The notes below the pieces were generated by a model. The model was not told the DNA's origin. It did no database searches and saw only the letters and a program-made list of their open reading frames with translations. Below, piece after piece: positions 16,350-27,200 of a DNA stretch of 64,000 nucleotides. Every line of letters begins with the position of its first letter. Positions within the stretch are counted from its first letter, which is position 1. The stretch comes from Brevundimonas sp. UBA5713 (GTDB lineage Bacteria > Pseudomonadota > Alphaproteobacteria > Caulobacterales > Caulobacteraceae). Location: contig NZ_DIGV01000055.1 of assembly GCF_002419815.1 (NCBI RefSeq), positions 6,433-70,432 on the forward strand, given 5' to 3'. The translations under genes were made by a program, and so were the position numbers.

Positions 16350-17978
16350 ATGCACGGACTGATGCAGGACTGGCCGCTGACGGTCGACCGGATTCTGGAA
16401 CACGCCAAAAACTGGCATCCGGATCGCAAGGTCGTCACCCGCTCGGTGGAGGGACCGATCGTCAGTGTCACCTATGCCGAGCTGTACGATCGCGCGCGCA
16501 AGGTGTCGAACTTCCTCCAAGCGTTCGGCATCAAGACCGGCGACCGCGTGGCGACCCTGTGCTGGAACACCTCCAACCATATGGAGGCGTGGTACGGCAT
16601 TATGGGCATTGGTGCGGTGTGCCACACCCTGAACCCGCGTCTGTTTGCCGAGCAGCTGGTCTATATCATCAACCACGCCGAAGACCGGATCGTCTTTACG
16701 GACCTGACGTTTGTGCCGCTGCTGGAAGCCATCCTGCCGCACATTCCCAAGGTCGAGAAATTCATCATCATGACCGATGCGGCCCACATGCCGCAGACCA
16801 AGCTGCCGAATGTGGAATGCTATGAGACCCTGTTGGAGCAGGCCTCGACCGATGTGGTCTGGGGCGGCTTTGACGAGCGCACGGCCTGCGGCCTCTGCTA
16901 CACCTCGGGCACGACCGGCAATCCCAAGGGGGTGCTCTACACCCACCGCTCCAACTTCCTGCACACGCTGATGGGCCTGCAAGCCACGGTTCTGGGGGCA
17001 ACGCCAAAGGATGTGATCCTGCCGGTGGTGCCGATGTTTCATGCCAATGCATGGGGTATTGCCTTTGCCGGTCCGGCAGCGGGAGCCAAGGTGGTGATGC
17101 CGGGCGCGCGTATGGACGGTGCGGCCATCTATGAACTGCTGGAGTCCGAGGGCGTAACCTTCAGCGCCGCCGTGCCCACCGTCTGGCAGGGCCTGTTGCA
17201 GCACATGCGCGAGAACAAACTGAAGCTGTCCACGGTCAAGCGCGTGCTGATCGGCGGGGCGGCGGTGCCGGAAATGCTGATCCGTGCCTTCAATGACGAG
17301 TTTGGCGTCGAAGTGGTGCAGGGCTGGGGCATGACTGAGACCTCGCCCATCGGCACCGTGTCCAACCTTCTGCCCGAGATGGAGGGCTGGTCGCAGGACG
17401 AACAGATCAAATACCGCGTCAAACAGGGCATTCCGCCGCTGGGCATCGACTTGAAGCTGGAAGACGACGACGGAAATCGTCTGCCTCATGATGGCGAGAC
17501 CTATGGCCGCTTGCTGATCAAGGGCCCGACGGTTGCTGCGGCCTATTTCAAGGGCGAGGGCAGCATTCTGGACAAGGATGACTTCTTCGATACCGGTGAC
17601 GTCGCCACCATCGATCCGCTGGGCTATATGCAGATCACCGACCGCGCCAAGGATGTGATCAAGTCCGGCGGTGAGTGGATCAGCTCTATCGAAATCGAAA
17701 ACCTTGCCGTGGGTCACCCCAAGGTCGAGCTGGCCGCCGTGATCGGTGCCGCACACCCGAAATGGGACGAACGCCCGCTGTTGATCGTCAAGCTGAAAGA
17801 GGGCGAGACTCTGGACAAACAGGAGCATCTGGACTTCCTGCAAGGCAAGATTGCCAAGTGGTGGATGCCGGATGATGTTGTCGCGGTTGACGAAATCCCC
17901 CTTGGCGCCACGGGCAAGATCGACAAGAAGCTTCTGCGAGAGCGGATGAAGGACTATCGCCTGCCCACTGCGGGCTGA
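16350..17978 (+). CDS. Fatty acid-CoA ligase (AMP-forming)
   Basis: A 542-residue adenylate-forming enzyme that activates medium- or long-chain fatty acids to CoA thioesters. The ATP motif YTSGTTGNPKG (about residues 186-196), the GWGMTETSP motif, the FDTGDVATIDPLGYMQITDRAKDVIKSGGEWIS hinge region and the catalytic lysine in GKIDKK at the C-terminus are all present. AGGAGG precedes the ATG. It resembles the AlkK/FadD-like branch more than E. coli FadD. A DUF1499 gene follows in the same orientation after 27 bases. Confidence 0.94.
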   Translation: MHGLMQDWPLTVDRILEHAKNWHPDRKVVTRSVEGPIVSVTYAELYDRARKVSNFLQAFGIKTGDRVATLCWNTSNHMEAWYGIMGIGAVCHTLNPRLFAEQLVYIINHAEDRIVFTDLTFVPLLEAILPHIPKVEKFIIMTDAAHMPQTKLPNVECYETLLEQASTDVVWGGFDERTACGLCYTSGTTGNPKGVLYTHRSNFLHTLMGLQATVLGATPKDVILPVVPMFHANAWGIAFAGPAAGAKVVMPGARMDGAAIYELLESEGVTFSAAVPTVWQGLLQHMRENKLKLSTVKRVLIGGAAVPEMLIRAFNDEFGVEVVQGWGMTETSPIGTVSNLLPEMEGWSQDEQIKYRVKQGIPPLGIDLKLEDDDGNRLPHDGETYGRLLIKGPTVAAAYFKGEGSILDKDDFFDTGDVATIDPLGYMQITDRAKDVIKSGGEWISSIEIENLAVGHPKVELAAVIGAAHPKWDERPLLIVKLKEGETLDKQEHLDFLQGKIAKWWMPDDVVAVDEIPLGATGKIDKKLLRERMKDYRLPTAG

Positions 17979-18005
17979 TCGTCCTCTCGACAAGGGAGGC
18001 TTCTC

Positions 18006-18698
18006 ATGACCCAAGCGTCGCGTCCGGTACGGACACTGATTACCCTGTTGGTTTTGGTGGTGTTTTTGGCACCGCTGACCTTGCTGGTGTCGGTGTACGG
18101 GACGCGGCTGGGCTTCATGGATATCCAGACCGGCTATGGCACCATCGGCCAACGGGTGGTGCCAATGCTGTCTTATGTCGGGCTGGGCGCGGCAGTGCTG
18201 GCCTGCCTGTTGCTGATCAAGGATCGCGGGTTCTGGATGTTGTCACTGGCATCGCTGGTCGTGGCAGGCGTGATGGTGGGCGGCGTGGTCAGCCAATCGC
18301 GCCAGTGGTCGTCTGCCCCGCGTGACGTGACCACCAATGTCGAAGACGCTCCGGCTTTTGCGGGCCGTCTGGGACAGGAGCGCCGCGCGGTCCGTCCCGT
18401 CGAGTATCAACCGGCGGCTTGCGAAGGTTTGGCGGCGGTCCATTCCCAACTGGCCGCCGAAAGCGTGGCGTGGGCCATGGACAAGGCGGGCATCACCGTC
18501 ATGGGCACCTCGCCGTTCCGCGTCGATGGCTGGACCGAGGGGGCTATCTATGGCGTGCGCCACGATGTGACTGTGCGTATCCGTCCGGGGCGCACGGACC
18601 TGCGCGTCTCGGGTCGCGACGGACTGGCCATCGGCGATCAGGCCTGCACGCTGGCGAAGAAACTGCGCGACGCTATGGAAGAAGCCCGAAACGCCTAG
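18006..18698 (+). CDS. DUF1499 membrane-anchored protein
   Basis: 230 residues with three hydrophobic helices in the first 95 residues, then the DUF1499 region beginning at WSSAPRDVTTNVEDAPAF and ending RVSGRDGLAIGDQACTLAKKLRDAM. The family is widespread in proteobacteria and plants and has no proven biochemical role. GGGAGG precedes the ATG. It probably follows the acyl-CoA ligase in one transcript. Convergent with the MBL-fold gene. Confidence 0.85.
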   Translation: MTQASRPVRTLITLLVLVVFLAPLTLLVSVYGTRLGFMDIQTGYGTIGQRVVPMLSYVGLGAAVLACLLLIKDRGFWMLSLASLVVAGVMVGGVVSQSRQWSSAPRDVTTNVEDAPAFAGRLGQERRAVRPVEYQPAACEGLAAVHSQLAAESVAWAMDKAGITVMGTSPFRVDGWTEGAIYGVRHDVTVRIRPGRTDLRVSGRDGLAIGDQACTLAKKLRDAMEEARNA

Positions 18699-18704
18699 GC
18701 GCGG

Positions 18705-19595
18705 TTACGCCAGTGTCCAGCGCGCCGATAGCTCAGGCGCGGGCGAGGGGACAACACGTCCATCTTTGGCCAGCTTCATCAGGTGCGACAGCACCGACAG
18801 GCTGGCCGCGGGCCACAGCCGCTGGTCAACGGCGGCATAGAGCACAGGGACCATCTCAGCGATGGTGCTATGTCCGGCCTTCAGCTGCGCCAACACCTGA
18901 TTTTCGCGCTCGATGCGGTGGTCCTTATAGGCTTGCAGGAAGGGTGCGACTTCGGTGATGGCCGGACCGTGCGTGGGCCAGAGGATGTCAAAGCCGCGTG
19001 CCATCACCTTGTCCAGACTGTCCATATAGTCGGCCATGTCGCCATCGGGCGGAGCCACAATAGTGGTGGACCAGCCCATGATGTGATCGCCGCTGAATAG
19101 TGCGTTCTCTTCTTTCAGGGCAAAGGCCAGATGGTTCGAGGCGTGGCCCGGCGTCTCCATGACCTCCAGCGTCCAGCCATCGCCCTCGATCAGCTGGCCG
19201 TCGGACAACAGGGCGTCGGGCGTAAAGCTGTCGTCCTGACCCTCGGCACTGGCATCGGTGCGCGCGGGCAGGGGCGCGGCCAAGATCGGGGCATTGCCGC
19301 ACGCCTGCGACAGGCGGGTGCTGAGCGGCGAGTGATCCAGATGGGTATGGGTGATCAGGATGTGGCTTACGGTCCGCCCGTCGAGCGCATTCAACAAGGC
19401 CTCGAAATGCGCATCATCATGCGGTCCGGGGTCAATCACGGCCACGCGGGCACCTGCTTCTGCTCGGCCCACGACATAGGTGCCGGTGCCAACATAGGTG
19501 AACGGACTTGGATTGTTGCAGATCACCCGCTGGATCAGCGGCGACACCTGATCGCAGCGCCCATAGGTCCAGTCGAACTCACGATAGAACTGCAT
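18705..19595 (-). CDS. MBL-fold metallohydrolase (LACTB2/glyoxalase II-like)
   Basis: A 296-residue metallo-beta-lactamase-fold hydrolase. The metal motif HTHLDHS (HxHxDH) is near residue 103, followed by a second histidine in ETPGHASNH and an aspartate in LFSGDHIMG. A C-terminal winged-helix-like extension (HRIERENQVLAQLKAGHSTIAEMV...AASLSVLSHLMKL) is typical of the LACTB2-like subfamily, whose known member is an RNase. Whether this protein acts on RNA or a thioester is open. AAGGGTG precedes the ATG. Confidence 0.88.
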   Translation of the reverse strand: MQFYREFDWTYGRCDQVSPLIQRVICNNPSPFTYVGTGTYVVGRAEAGARVAVIDPGPHDDAHFEALLNALDGRTVSHILITHTHLDHSPLSTRLSQACGNAPILAAPLPARTDASAEGQDDSFTPDALLSDGQLIEGDGWTLEVMETPGHASNHLAFALKEENALFSGDHIMGWSTTIVAPPDGDMADYMDSLDKVMARGFDILWPTHGPAITEVAPFLQAYKDHRIERENQVLAQLKAGHSTIAEMVPVLYAAVDQRLWPAASLSVLSHLMKLAKDGRVVPSPAPELSARWTLA

Positions 19596-19772
19596 AAGTC
19601 ACCCTTGGCCCGCCGAGGGGCCAGTATGGCCGGTTCAAGGAGCCGTAACTTCGCCACAGCGGACAGTGCGGCGCAACCTCATGCAGGGTTCGCCCAATCA
19701 TTGCACGAGTGCACCTAGCCAATGGCCGTGACCACTCCGCTGCGGCCAATTCTGATCGCCTTACTTTTCTGC

Positions 19773-20354
19773 TCAGAATCGTTGAACTCTGATGCCGCGA
19801 CTACGCCCCACTGACATAAGGTAACTGCCAAGACTGGCCTTGCGAATCCGTACCGGGTCGCCTTGGCGATTAAGCACGGCGTGGCGGGCATTATCGGTCT
19901 GGTGCCAAGTGCTGCCGTCTTCAAGTTGGAACTGCCATCGCCCATTTTGACCACGCGTGGCGCGAACCAATGTCGTTTCAATTTGGTCGAGCGAATCAGA
20001 ACCGTCGTCGCCCCGTCCCAAAATGCCGGAAAGATCTGGAGCTTGGAAACCGAAAAGCTGTCGTCTGGTCTGTTGTACCTGCGCTCGATCGATGAAAGCG
20101 ATCTCGCCGGCCGTCTCTGCCGCGTCTAGAGCCGCTATCTTTTGATCGAAGCATTCCAGTCTGGCTTGGCCATCTCCGATACTTCGGCAAGCTTTGAGTT
20201 CGTCCACGAGGGATGCAGATGGGTTTTGCGAATAGCCAAATGCCATTCCTGGCAGAAGGAGAAACATGCCTCCGCTGCACAAAAATCTATTGACTATACG
20301 AATGTATTTTCCAGTTTTCCGAGTGTTATGGGCGGATTTTGTCAAATTTAGCAT
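19773..20354 (-). CDS. Small secreted protein, paralogue A, divergent from TonB receptor 1
   Basis: 193 residues of a family I cannot name. A hydrophobic export segment lies near residues 24-40, followed by ACRSIGDGQARLECFDQ, a Cys-x10-Cys-Phe element also seen in several proteobacterial periplasmic proteins. The C-terminal 75 residues contain LDQIETTLV...FQLEDGSTWHQTD...KASLGSYLMSV...RVQRF. The same pattern occurs in the gene at 23612-24094, so the two are paralogues. It is transcribed away from TonB receptor 1, with 263 bases between the starts. A start at the internal methionine at 20267 would shorten the leader. A periplasmic or envelope role is likely; a link to the receptor is inference from the repeated arrangement. 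Confidence 0.7.
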   Translation of the reverse strand: MLNLTKSAHNTRKTGKYIRIVNRFLCSGGMFLLLPGMAFGYSQNPSASLVDELKACRSIGDGQARLECFDQKIAALDAAETAGEIAFIDRAQVQQTRRQLFGFQAPDLSGILGRGDDGSDSLDQIETTLVRATRGQNGRWQFQLEDGSTWHQTDNARHAVLNRQGDPVRIRKASLGSYLMSVGRSRGIRVQRF

Positions 20355-20617
20355 CTTTCAAGCGGTGCTATTTTAGCTGTAATTTTGACGTAGTGATGCC
20401 ATGTTTTGACGCGCTGGGGTAACTTTACGTAGCAGTTTTCTCCTCGAACGGGTGAATGTGGTTCAAATGTTACATCGTTGTCTCAATCATGACCGAATAG
20501 TGTTGATATCCTAGACTCTTTTCCCAGGTTGGTGAATGCAGGGAAAGTTACTGTCCTTCTCGGATAGGTAGCTCTCATTCATCGACACTTAGTCGACCCT
20601 TACGGGGAGTAGGGAAC
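20355..20617. promoter_or_regulatory. Divergent promoter region, secreted protein A / TonB receptor 1
   Basis: 263 bases, more AT-rich than the flanking genes, holding the promoters of the two divergent genes. GGGGAGTAGGG precedes the TTG start at 20618. I see no clear operator, riboswitch or hairpin. Confidence 0.4.
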
Positions 20618-23551
20618 TTGACTCATCACAACCTCCGTCGTCGCCTTCTGGCGACGACTGTCTTTGGCGCAGCGGTGGCAATGGCCGCACCGGTTGCGGT
20701 TCAGGCGCAGGAAGCGGACCAGCCGACGACGGTGTCCGACATCGTGGTAACGGGCTCACGTATCGCGCGTCGCGATGCGGTGGCCGAAAGCCCGATTCTG
20801 ACTGTCCAGCAGGAAGACATCACCCACTCGGGGGCCACCACCGTTGAGCACTACCTCAACACACTGCCGCAAGTTACGGCAGGCCTCTCTTCACAATCGA
20901 ACAACCCGTCGTCTAACGGTCGTGCTTTTATTGACCTTCGTGGGCTGGGCTCGGGTCGTAACCTGGTCCTGATTGACGGTCGTCGCCCCATGGGCTCCAC
21001 AGGAGCCGGCACAGTCGATACCAACACCATCCCAGCAGCTCTTATTGACCGTGTTGAGATCATTTCCGGCGGTGCAGCCTCGACCTATGGCGCTGACGCG
21101 GTTTCGGGTGTCGTCAACTTTATTCTTAAAGATCGGTTCGACGGTATTCAGCTCGACTCTCAGTATCGTCTGACTGAACAGGGTGACGGCGAGGAATGGT
21201 CGACCGACATCACCTTCGGCGGCAATTTCGCCGATGGCAAAGGCAACGCGGTATTCAACGCTGGATATTTCAGCCGTGAAGCTATGTACAAGGATGCTCG
21301 TGACTTCGCCGGTCAGGCTTCAAGCACGACCTCCATCTTCCCGGGCGGCAGCGCGGGTATGATTGGCGACAACGTGCCGGATCAGGCAGCTGTTGATGCG
21401 ATTTTCGGCGGCGCGGGGCGTTGTGACGCGAGCGGCGGCTGGGCTGGCTTCGGCTTTAACCCGGACGGTAGCCTCTTCTGTACCGGCCTGTCGACCAGTT
21501 CGGTCTACAACATGTATGGCTATACCGGCCCGGAATCGGCTATCGCCACCGCCTTTGCTCCGAACATTTTCTCGTACAACTTCGAGCCCGACAACATACT
21601 TGTCTTGCCGATGGAGCGCTGGAACCTGTTCACGCGCGTCAACTATGACCTGAACGAACAGTTCAAGCCATACGTGCAAGCGATGTACACCAACTACAAT
21701 GCTCTGCAGGAACTGGCTCCGACCCCAGCAGGCGGAAACACTGGTTGGAACGTCAGCGCCACCAACCCATTCATTAGCCCGTCCCTCGCTGCCGTACTTG
21801 CAGCTCGCCCGGACCCGTTGGCACCGTTCGCTTTCTCCAAGCGCTTTAACGATCTTGGTGGGCGTACCGGCTATAATACCCACGATGTGTGGCAGGTGAC
21901 CCTGGGTACCAAGGGTGCATTGGCACGCACCGAAACCTGGCAGTACGACGTTTATGCGTCTTACGGGCGTTCGGTTCTGAACGAGATTCAAGGCGGTAAC
22001 GTTCGTCGCGATCGCGTCCAGCAACTGCTTGACGCGCCGACCGTCAGTGCGATGAGCACTCTCTCCGGCGGAGCCTGCCCGAACGGTCTTAACCTTTTCG
22101 GCCAAGGTGCTCTGGACCCGACCTGTGCGGCTTGGGTCAGCTTGGAAGCCAAGAACCTTACGGTTATTGAGCAATCGATGGTCGAGGCAACTGTAAATGG
22201 TGATCTCTTCGAGATGCCAGCAGGTCCGCTTCAAGGTGCCTTCGGTATCAGCTACCGCGAGATTGACTTTGATTTCCGTCCGGATAGCGGCCTGCAGCCG
22301 GGCTTGGTTGCTGGCTTTAACCAGCAACTCCCGATCGCTGGGGCTTTGAACTGGACCGACCTGTTCGCAGAACTGCTAGTGCCTATCGTTAAGGATGTAG
22401 CTTTCGCGAAGGACATGTCGCTGTCCTTGGGCTGGCGCGTGTCTGATAACTCCAACACTGGGGCGTCCGAGTCCTGGAAGGCCAACCTGGAGTGGCAGGT
22501 CAACGATTGGTTCCGTCTACGTGGCGGCATGCAGACCGCTATCCGCGCGCCTTCGATCGGTGACCTCTTCTCGCCGCAGACCAATAACTTCCCTTCGTTC
22601 AACCTGTCGGACCCGTGTGACGTTCGTCTCCCCGCATCGGACTATAGCCGTTCGGGCCCGAACGCGGCTCAAGTCGCTGCACTGTGCGCTACTCAGTCTT
22701 CGGTCGCGGGCCGTGAGACCTTCACGTGGAGCGGTCAGGCCAACTCGATCGGCGGTGGTAATCCGGATCTTTCGCCGGAAACGTCGGAGTCGTGGACTGC
22801 CGGTTTCGTAGCACATTCGCCCTTCAACACGGGCGGCTGGGCAGACACGCTTTATCTGTCGGTGGACTACTGGTCTATCGCGCTGGAAGATGTCATCGCC
22901 GCTCCGGGCGCGGCTACGGTTGTTCAGCGTTGCTTTAACCGCGATAATGCCAATCCGACTTTCGATGCTAACAATGAATGGTGTCAGCTTTTCAATCGTA
23001 ACCAGGCTACTGGTGGGGTGGAAGAACTGAAGCTGTTTGCTCGTAACCAGGCAGCCACCGAAACCTCGGGTGTCGACGTGACGTTCAACGTCCGTTTGGA
23101 CACCGAAGCTGCAGGTTCTTTTGGCCTGAACGTCCTGTCCACTTGGGTAGAGAAGTACACCAGCCAACTGTCCTCAGTTGATCCGGTTTATGACTTTGTA
23201 GGCACGATCGGTTCTGGCACCGGTTCGGCAGTGCCTGAATGGCGCCATACGATCCAAACCAGCTGGACGCTGGATCCCGTGTCTCTAACGGCAACGGCTC
23301 GTTACATCGACGATATGGTGCATTCGAACACTGTAACCGGTGGTTCGGGTACCGGCGTTGACAACGTTTGGTATTTCGATTTGCGCGGAACTTGGAATGT
23401 TAATGATACCGTTTCCCTACGCGCTGGTGTCAATAACGTGTTCGACGAACAGCCTCAGCTGTATACCCCGAACGTCCAGTCCAATACCGACCCGTCAACC
23501 TATGATGTCTTAGGTCGTCGCTATTTCGTGGGTCTGACCGCTCGCTTCTAA
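20618..23551 (+). CDS. TonB-dependent outer-membrane receptor 1
   Basis: A 977-residue outer-membrane receptor. After a signal peptide (ending about AVQAQEADQ), the TonB-box/plug start VSDIVVTGSRI is at about residues 39-49. The plug carries the motifs LRGLGSGRNLVLIDGRR and VEIISGGAASTYGADAVSGVVNFIL. The 22-strand barrel ends in GRRYFVGLTARF with the terminal phenylalanine needed for assembly. The large size and plug type match the Caulobacter/sphingomonad receptors for sugars, peptides and other unidentified nutrients rather than the classical siderophore type. The start is a TTG with GGGGAG upstream. It is followed by a strong terminator. The ligand is unknown; no degradative enzymes lie nearby. 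Confidence 0.93.
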   Translation: MTHHNLRRRLLATTVFGAAVAMAAPVAVQAQEADQPTTVSDIVVTGSRIARRDAVAESPILTVQQEDITHSGATTVEHYLNTLPQVTAGLSSQSNNPSSNGRAFIDLRGLGSGRNLVLIDGRRPMGSTGAGTVDTNTIPAALIDRVEIISGGAASTYGADAVSGVVNFILKDRFDGIQLDSQYRLTEQGDGEEWSTDITFGGNFADGKGNAVFNAGYFSREAMYKDARDFAGQASSTTSIFPGGSAGMIGDNVPDQAAVDAIFGGAGRCDASGGWAGFGFNPDGSLFCTGLSTSSVYNMYGYTGPESAIATAFAPNIFSYNFEPDNILVLPMERWNLFTRVNYDLNEQFKPYVQAMYTNYNALQELAPTPAGGNTGWNVSATNPFISPSLAAVLAARPDPLAPFAFSKRFNDLGGRTGYNTHDVWQVTLGTKGALARTETWQYDVYASYGRSVLNEIQGGNVRRDRVQQLLDAPTVSAMSTLSGGACPNGLNLFGQGALDPTCAAWVSLEAKNLTVIEQSMVEATVNGDLFEMPAGPLQGAFGISYREIDFDFRPDSGLQPGLVAGFNQQLPIAGALNWTDLFAELLVPIVKDVAFAKDMSLSLGWRVSDNSNTGASESWKANLEWQVNDWFRLRGGMQTAIRAPSIGDLFSPQTNNFPSFNLSDPCDVRLPASDYSRSGPNAAQVAALCATQSSVAGRETFTWSGQANSIGGGNPDLSPETSESWTAGFVAHSPFNTGGWADTLYLSVDYWSIALEDVIAAPGAATVVQRCFNRDNANPTFDANNEWCQLFNRNQATGGVEELKLFARNQAATETSGVDVTFNVRLDTEAAGSFGLNVLSTWVEKYTSQLSSVDPVYDFVGTIGSGTGSAVPEWRHTIQTSWTLDPVSLTATARYIDDMVHSNTVTGGSGTGVDNVWYFDLRGTWNVNDTVSLRAGVNNVFDEQPQLYTPNVQSNTDPSTYDVLGRRYFVGLTARF

Positions 23552-23574
23552 TCGAAGAGAACGATCATCATAGG

Positions 23575-23605
23575 AAAGGGCGGGAGAGAGATCTCCCGCC
23601 CTTTT
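23575..23605. terminator. Rho-independent terminator after TonB receptor 1
   Basis: The 13-base arms AAAGGGCGGGAGA and TCTCCCGCCCTTT are perfectly complementary around a GAGA loop and run into T's. It lies between the convergent ends of receptor 1 and secreted protein B and can serve both. Confidence 0.9.
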
Positions 23606-23611
23606 CAATTT

Positions 23612-24094
23612 CTAGTTTATCCGTCGAACTCGAATTTCAGGGCTGTTGCCAATCTTGATAAAGTAGCTGCCTAAAGAGCCTCTCCTTACCACTGCGCTGG
23701 TGTCAGGGCTTGGCGTCATCCGCGTGGGATTTTGGTCCGTCTGCTCCCAAACTGATCCGTCGTTGAGAGTGTAGACGCGCTTGCCGCCGCTATTCACCGT
23801 TGATGAGGCGATGGACGATTCAAGGCGGTCTAGGGAGGCGACATCATCATTGGTGGTTGTCGGCGTTCTCCTTCCGAACCCCAAACGAGGGACCTGTCTT
23901 TGATGTTCTGAAGTAGAAATAATGACTACCCCGCTATGGTGAAGTTCAATCAAAAGAGAAGCTTCGCGATGATAACAGCTAAGCTTATCGCGGTCTTCGT
24001 GGATGCTTTCGCATCGTTGTAATCCGTCAAGTGGAGACGGTATCGCTTGCATGGATGCGGTGGCGATTGAAGCGAGCAAGTAACTGAAAACCAT
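23612..24094 (-). CDS. Small secreted protein, paralogue B, divergent from TonB receptor 2
   Basis: 160 residues. A signal peptide (MVFSYLLASIATASMQA) is followed by RCESIHEDRDKLSCYHREA, matching the Cys-x10-Cys-aromatic element of paralogue A. The C-terminal half, LDRLESSIA...YTLNDGSVWEQTD...RRGSLGSYFIKIGNSPEIRVRRI, aligns with paralogue A over about 70 residues. It is transcribed away from TonB receptor 2. The family function is unknown to me. Conservation is concentrated at the C-terminus, which suggests a folded domain there. Confidence 0.72.
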   Translation of the reverse strand: MVFSYLLASIATASMQAIPSPLDGLQRCESIHEDRDKLSCYHREASLLIELHHSGVVIISTSEHQRQVPRLGFGRRTPTTTNDDVASLDRLESSIASSTVNSGGKRVYTLNDGSVWEQTDQNPTRMTPSPDTSAVVRRGSLGSYFIKIGNSPEIRVRRIN

Positions 24095-24260
24095 GATTTT
24101 TCACCATAAGCCCTAAGGCAGCAGGAGTGTGTCGAAAAGGTGACGTCAGATTACAAAGTTATCTTTATTATCATATGTGGCATGACAGCGGTCACTAACC
24201 AAGCAAGCATCCCTCATGGCGCGACATTGTCGGTCGGCGCACTTATGGAGGGATATCGTT

Positions 24261-27200
24261 TTGGCTAAGAAACATATTCGTGGCTGGTTACTTGCCAGCA
24301 GCGTACTGGCCGGAATGACTGCAGTCGCGGTATCGGCACCGGCCACGGCTCAAGAGGCCGAGCAAGCCTCGCAGGTTGCCGATATTGTCGTGACGGGTTC
24401 GCGCATCCGACAGCGCAATCTGGTCACCACCAGTCCGGTGACCCAGGTGTCGGCCGAAGATATCGACGTGCAGGGCGTGACCCGCGTTGAAGACCTCGTC
24501 ACCCAACTGCCGCAAGCCTTCGCATCGCAAAACTCGACAGTATCCAACGGTGCCTCGGGTACGGCGACAGTGTCGCTGCGCAATCTGGGTGCTGACCGCA
24601 CCCTGGTTCTGATCGACGGCAAGCGCATGGGCTATGGCTCGGCTTCGGATGCCGCCGCCGACCTGAACCAGATCCCGGGTCAGATGGTGGAACGCGTGGA
24701 AGTCCTCACGGGCGGTGCATCGGCCGTCTACGGCTCTGATGCTGTGGCCGGCGTGGTGAACTTCATCATGCGCAAGAATTTCGAAGGCATCGAAATCGAC
24801 GCCAGCTACGGCTTCTATCAGCACAACAATGATTACGACGGCGTCGGCAATCTGCGTCAGGTTATCGAAGATCGCGGTCAGACTTCGGACCAGTTCCGCC
24901 TGCCAGACGACGACATCATGGTTGGCTTCAGCCGTGAAGTGAACATGATCATGGGCGTGAACGCGCCGGATGATCGTGGCAACATCACCCTGTATGCAGG
25001 CTATCGCAAGAACAACAAAGTTCTACAGCGCGATTATGACTACTCGGCCTGTGCCATCGGCGATCCGAGCGCCGCGGCACCGAACGACTTTACCTGCGCG
25101 GGTTCCGGCACGACCTATCCGGGCTATTTCACGGACTTTGAGTCAGACGGCTACGCATATACCCTCGACGCGAACAACAATTTTGTCGACTACGTTGGGG
25201 CGCGTGACGCCTACAACTATGGCCCGATTAACTACTTCCAGCGTCCGGACGAGCGCTACACCCTTGGCACTTTCGGCCACTATCAGGTGAACGACAAGCT
25301 GGAACTCTACACCCAGCTCATGTTCTCCGATTACCGTACGGTCGCGCAGATTGCGCCGTCGGGTAACTTCTTCGGTGAGTTCGCAAACGGCTTCCGTACC
25401 ACCGACGGTAAGTCGTCCATGAGTTGCGCCACGCCGCTCCTGTCGGCGCAACAACTGGGGGCCATCCAGGCTGCCGGCTATTGCGCGGCTCCGACGGATC
25501 GATTCAGCATTTTCATCGGCCGACGTAACGTGGAGGGCGGTGGTCGTCAGTCCGACCTCAGCTTCCAAAGCTTCCGTGGCGTGATTGGCGCACGTGGGGA
25601 GCTGGACGAAGGTTGGTCGTATGACTTCTCCGCTCAATATCAGCGCGTGAAAGAAGCACAGATCTACCGCAACGAGTTCTCGAACACGCGTCTGGCGCGT
25701 GCTCTGGATGTCGTCCGTGACGGCAGCGGTAACCTTGTGTGCTCGGCGACGCTGGCGGGCCTTGATGCCGACTGCGTGCCGTACAACATCTTCCAGCGCG
25801 ATGGCGTGACGCAGGAAGCGCTGAACTATCTGCAGGTTCCGCTGCTCTCCAATGCCTGGACGCAGCAGCAGATCGTGAACCTGTCATTCGCCGTGGATCT
25901 GGGCGTATATGGCGTTAAGTCGCCGTGGGCAAATAATCCGGTTCAAGTCGCATTTGGTTCGGAGTTCCGTCGTGACTCGCTGGACCTGACTCCGGACATC
26001 AGCTTCACCTCGGGTGATGGTGCAGGCCAAGGTGGACCGTTCCTCGGTCTGTCGGGCTCTAACGAAGTCATCGACGTTTATGGGGAAGCCCAGATTCCGC
26101 TGGTAGAAGGTCGCGCCTTCGCCGAGCAGATTGCGCTGGATCTGGCCTATCGTCACTCCGAGTACAAACTTGGTGGCGGTACCGATGCATGGAAGATTGG
26201 TGGCGACTGGGCCCCGACCCGGGACATCCGCTTCCGCGCCTCGGCCCAACGCGCCGTTCGCGCGCCGAACGTCATTGAACTGTTCACCGCTCAAGGCGTG
26301 GGCCTGTTCAATATGACCACGGGTGATCCCTGCTATCGCGGTAATGCGACCTACGCTGGCGACGCGGCATGTATCGGTACTAACCCGTGGCAGGTCACCC
26401 CTGAACAGTCGAACAATGCGTCTCTGAACAGCCCGGCGACGCAATACAATGTGTTCGGCGGCGGTAATCCGAATCTGGCTCCGGAAACCTCGGACACCTA
26501 CACCTTTGGTCTGGTGTTCACGCCATCAGCGGTTCCGGGTCTGAATATTTCGGTCGACTATTTCGATATTTCGATCGAAGACCTGATTTCCTCGGTTGGT
26601 TCGCTGAACACCCTGCAGGCCTGCTATGACAACGGCTTGGCCAGTGCCTGTGAGCGCATCCAGCGTAACTCGAACGGCCAGTTGTGGGTCGGGTCGGGTC
26701 AGGTTGTGAACCTGGCAACCAACATCGGTGGTCTGGAGACCTCGGGCATCGATATCAGTGCCAACTATCGCTATGACCTGGGCGATCGCGGCAGCCTCGG
26801 CTTCGCAATGACCGGTACGTGGCTGAACGAGCTGGTCACCGATACCGGCCTTGGCTTCTCGAACTCGGTGTACGACTGCTCGGGCTTCTTCGGTAGCCAG
26901 TGTGGTACGCCGAACCCCGAGTGGCGCCACCGCTTCCGTGTCGATTACTCGCCGAACGATGTCTTCACCATCAACGGCACGTGGCGTCACATCAGCGAAG
27001 TCGAGCAAGCCATTCTGGCTGCTGATGGTTCGCTGAACAACGCATCGGGCATTGATCGCATCTGGGATGCTCAAAACTACTTCGACATCTCGGCCACGTG
27101 GCGCATGCGTGACAATGTGACCCTGCGTGCAGGTGTGAACAATGTGCTGGATCGCGATCCGCCGATCTCGCCTGCTGCCAGCACGGACGGTAACGGGAAC

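Noticed and set aside
16335..18152. 605-codon open frame antisense to the acyl-CoA ligase gene
   Set aside because: It mirrors the codons of a clear enzyme gene, has histidine/glutamine-rich low-quality sequence and no recognisable domain; such shadows are expected in GC-rich DNA.
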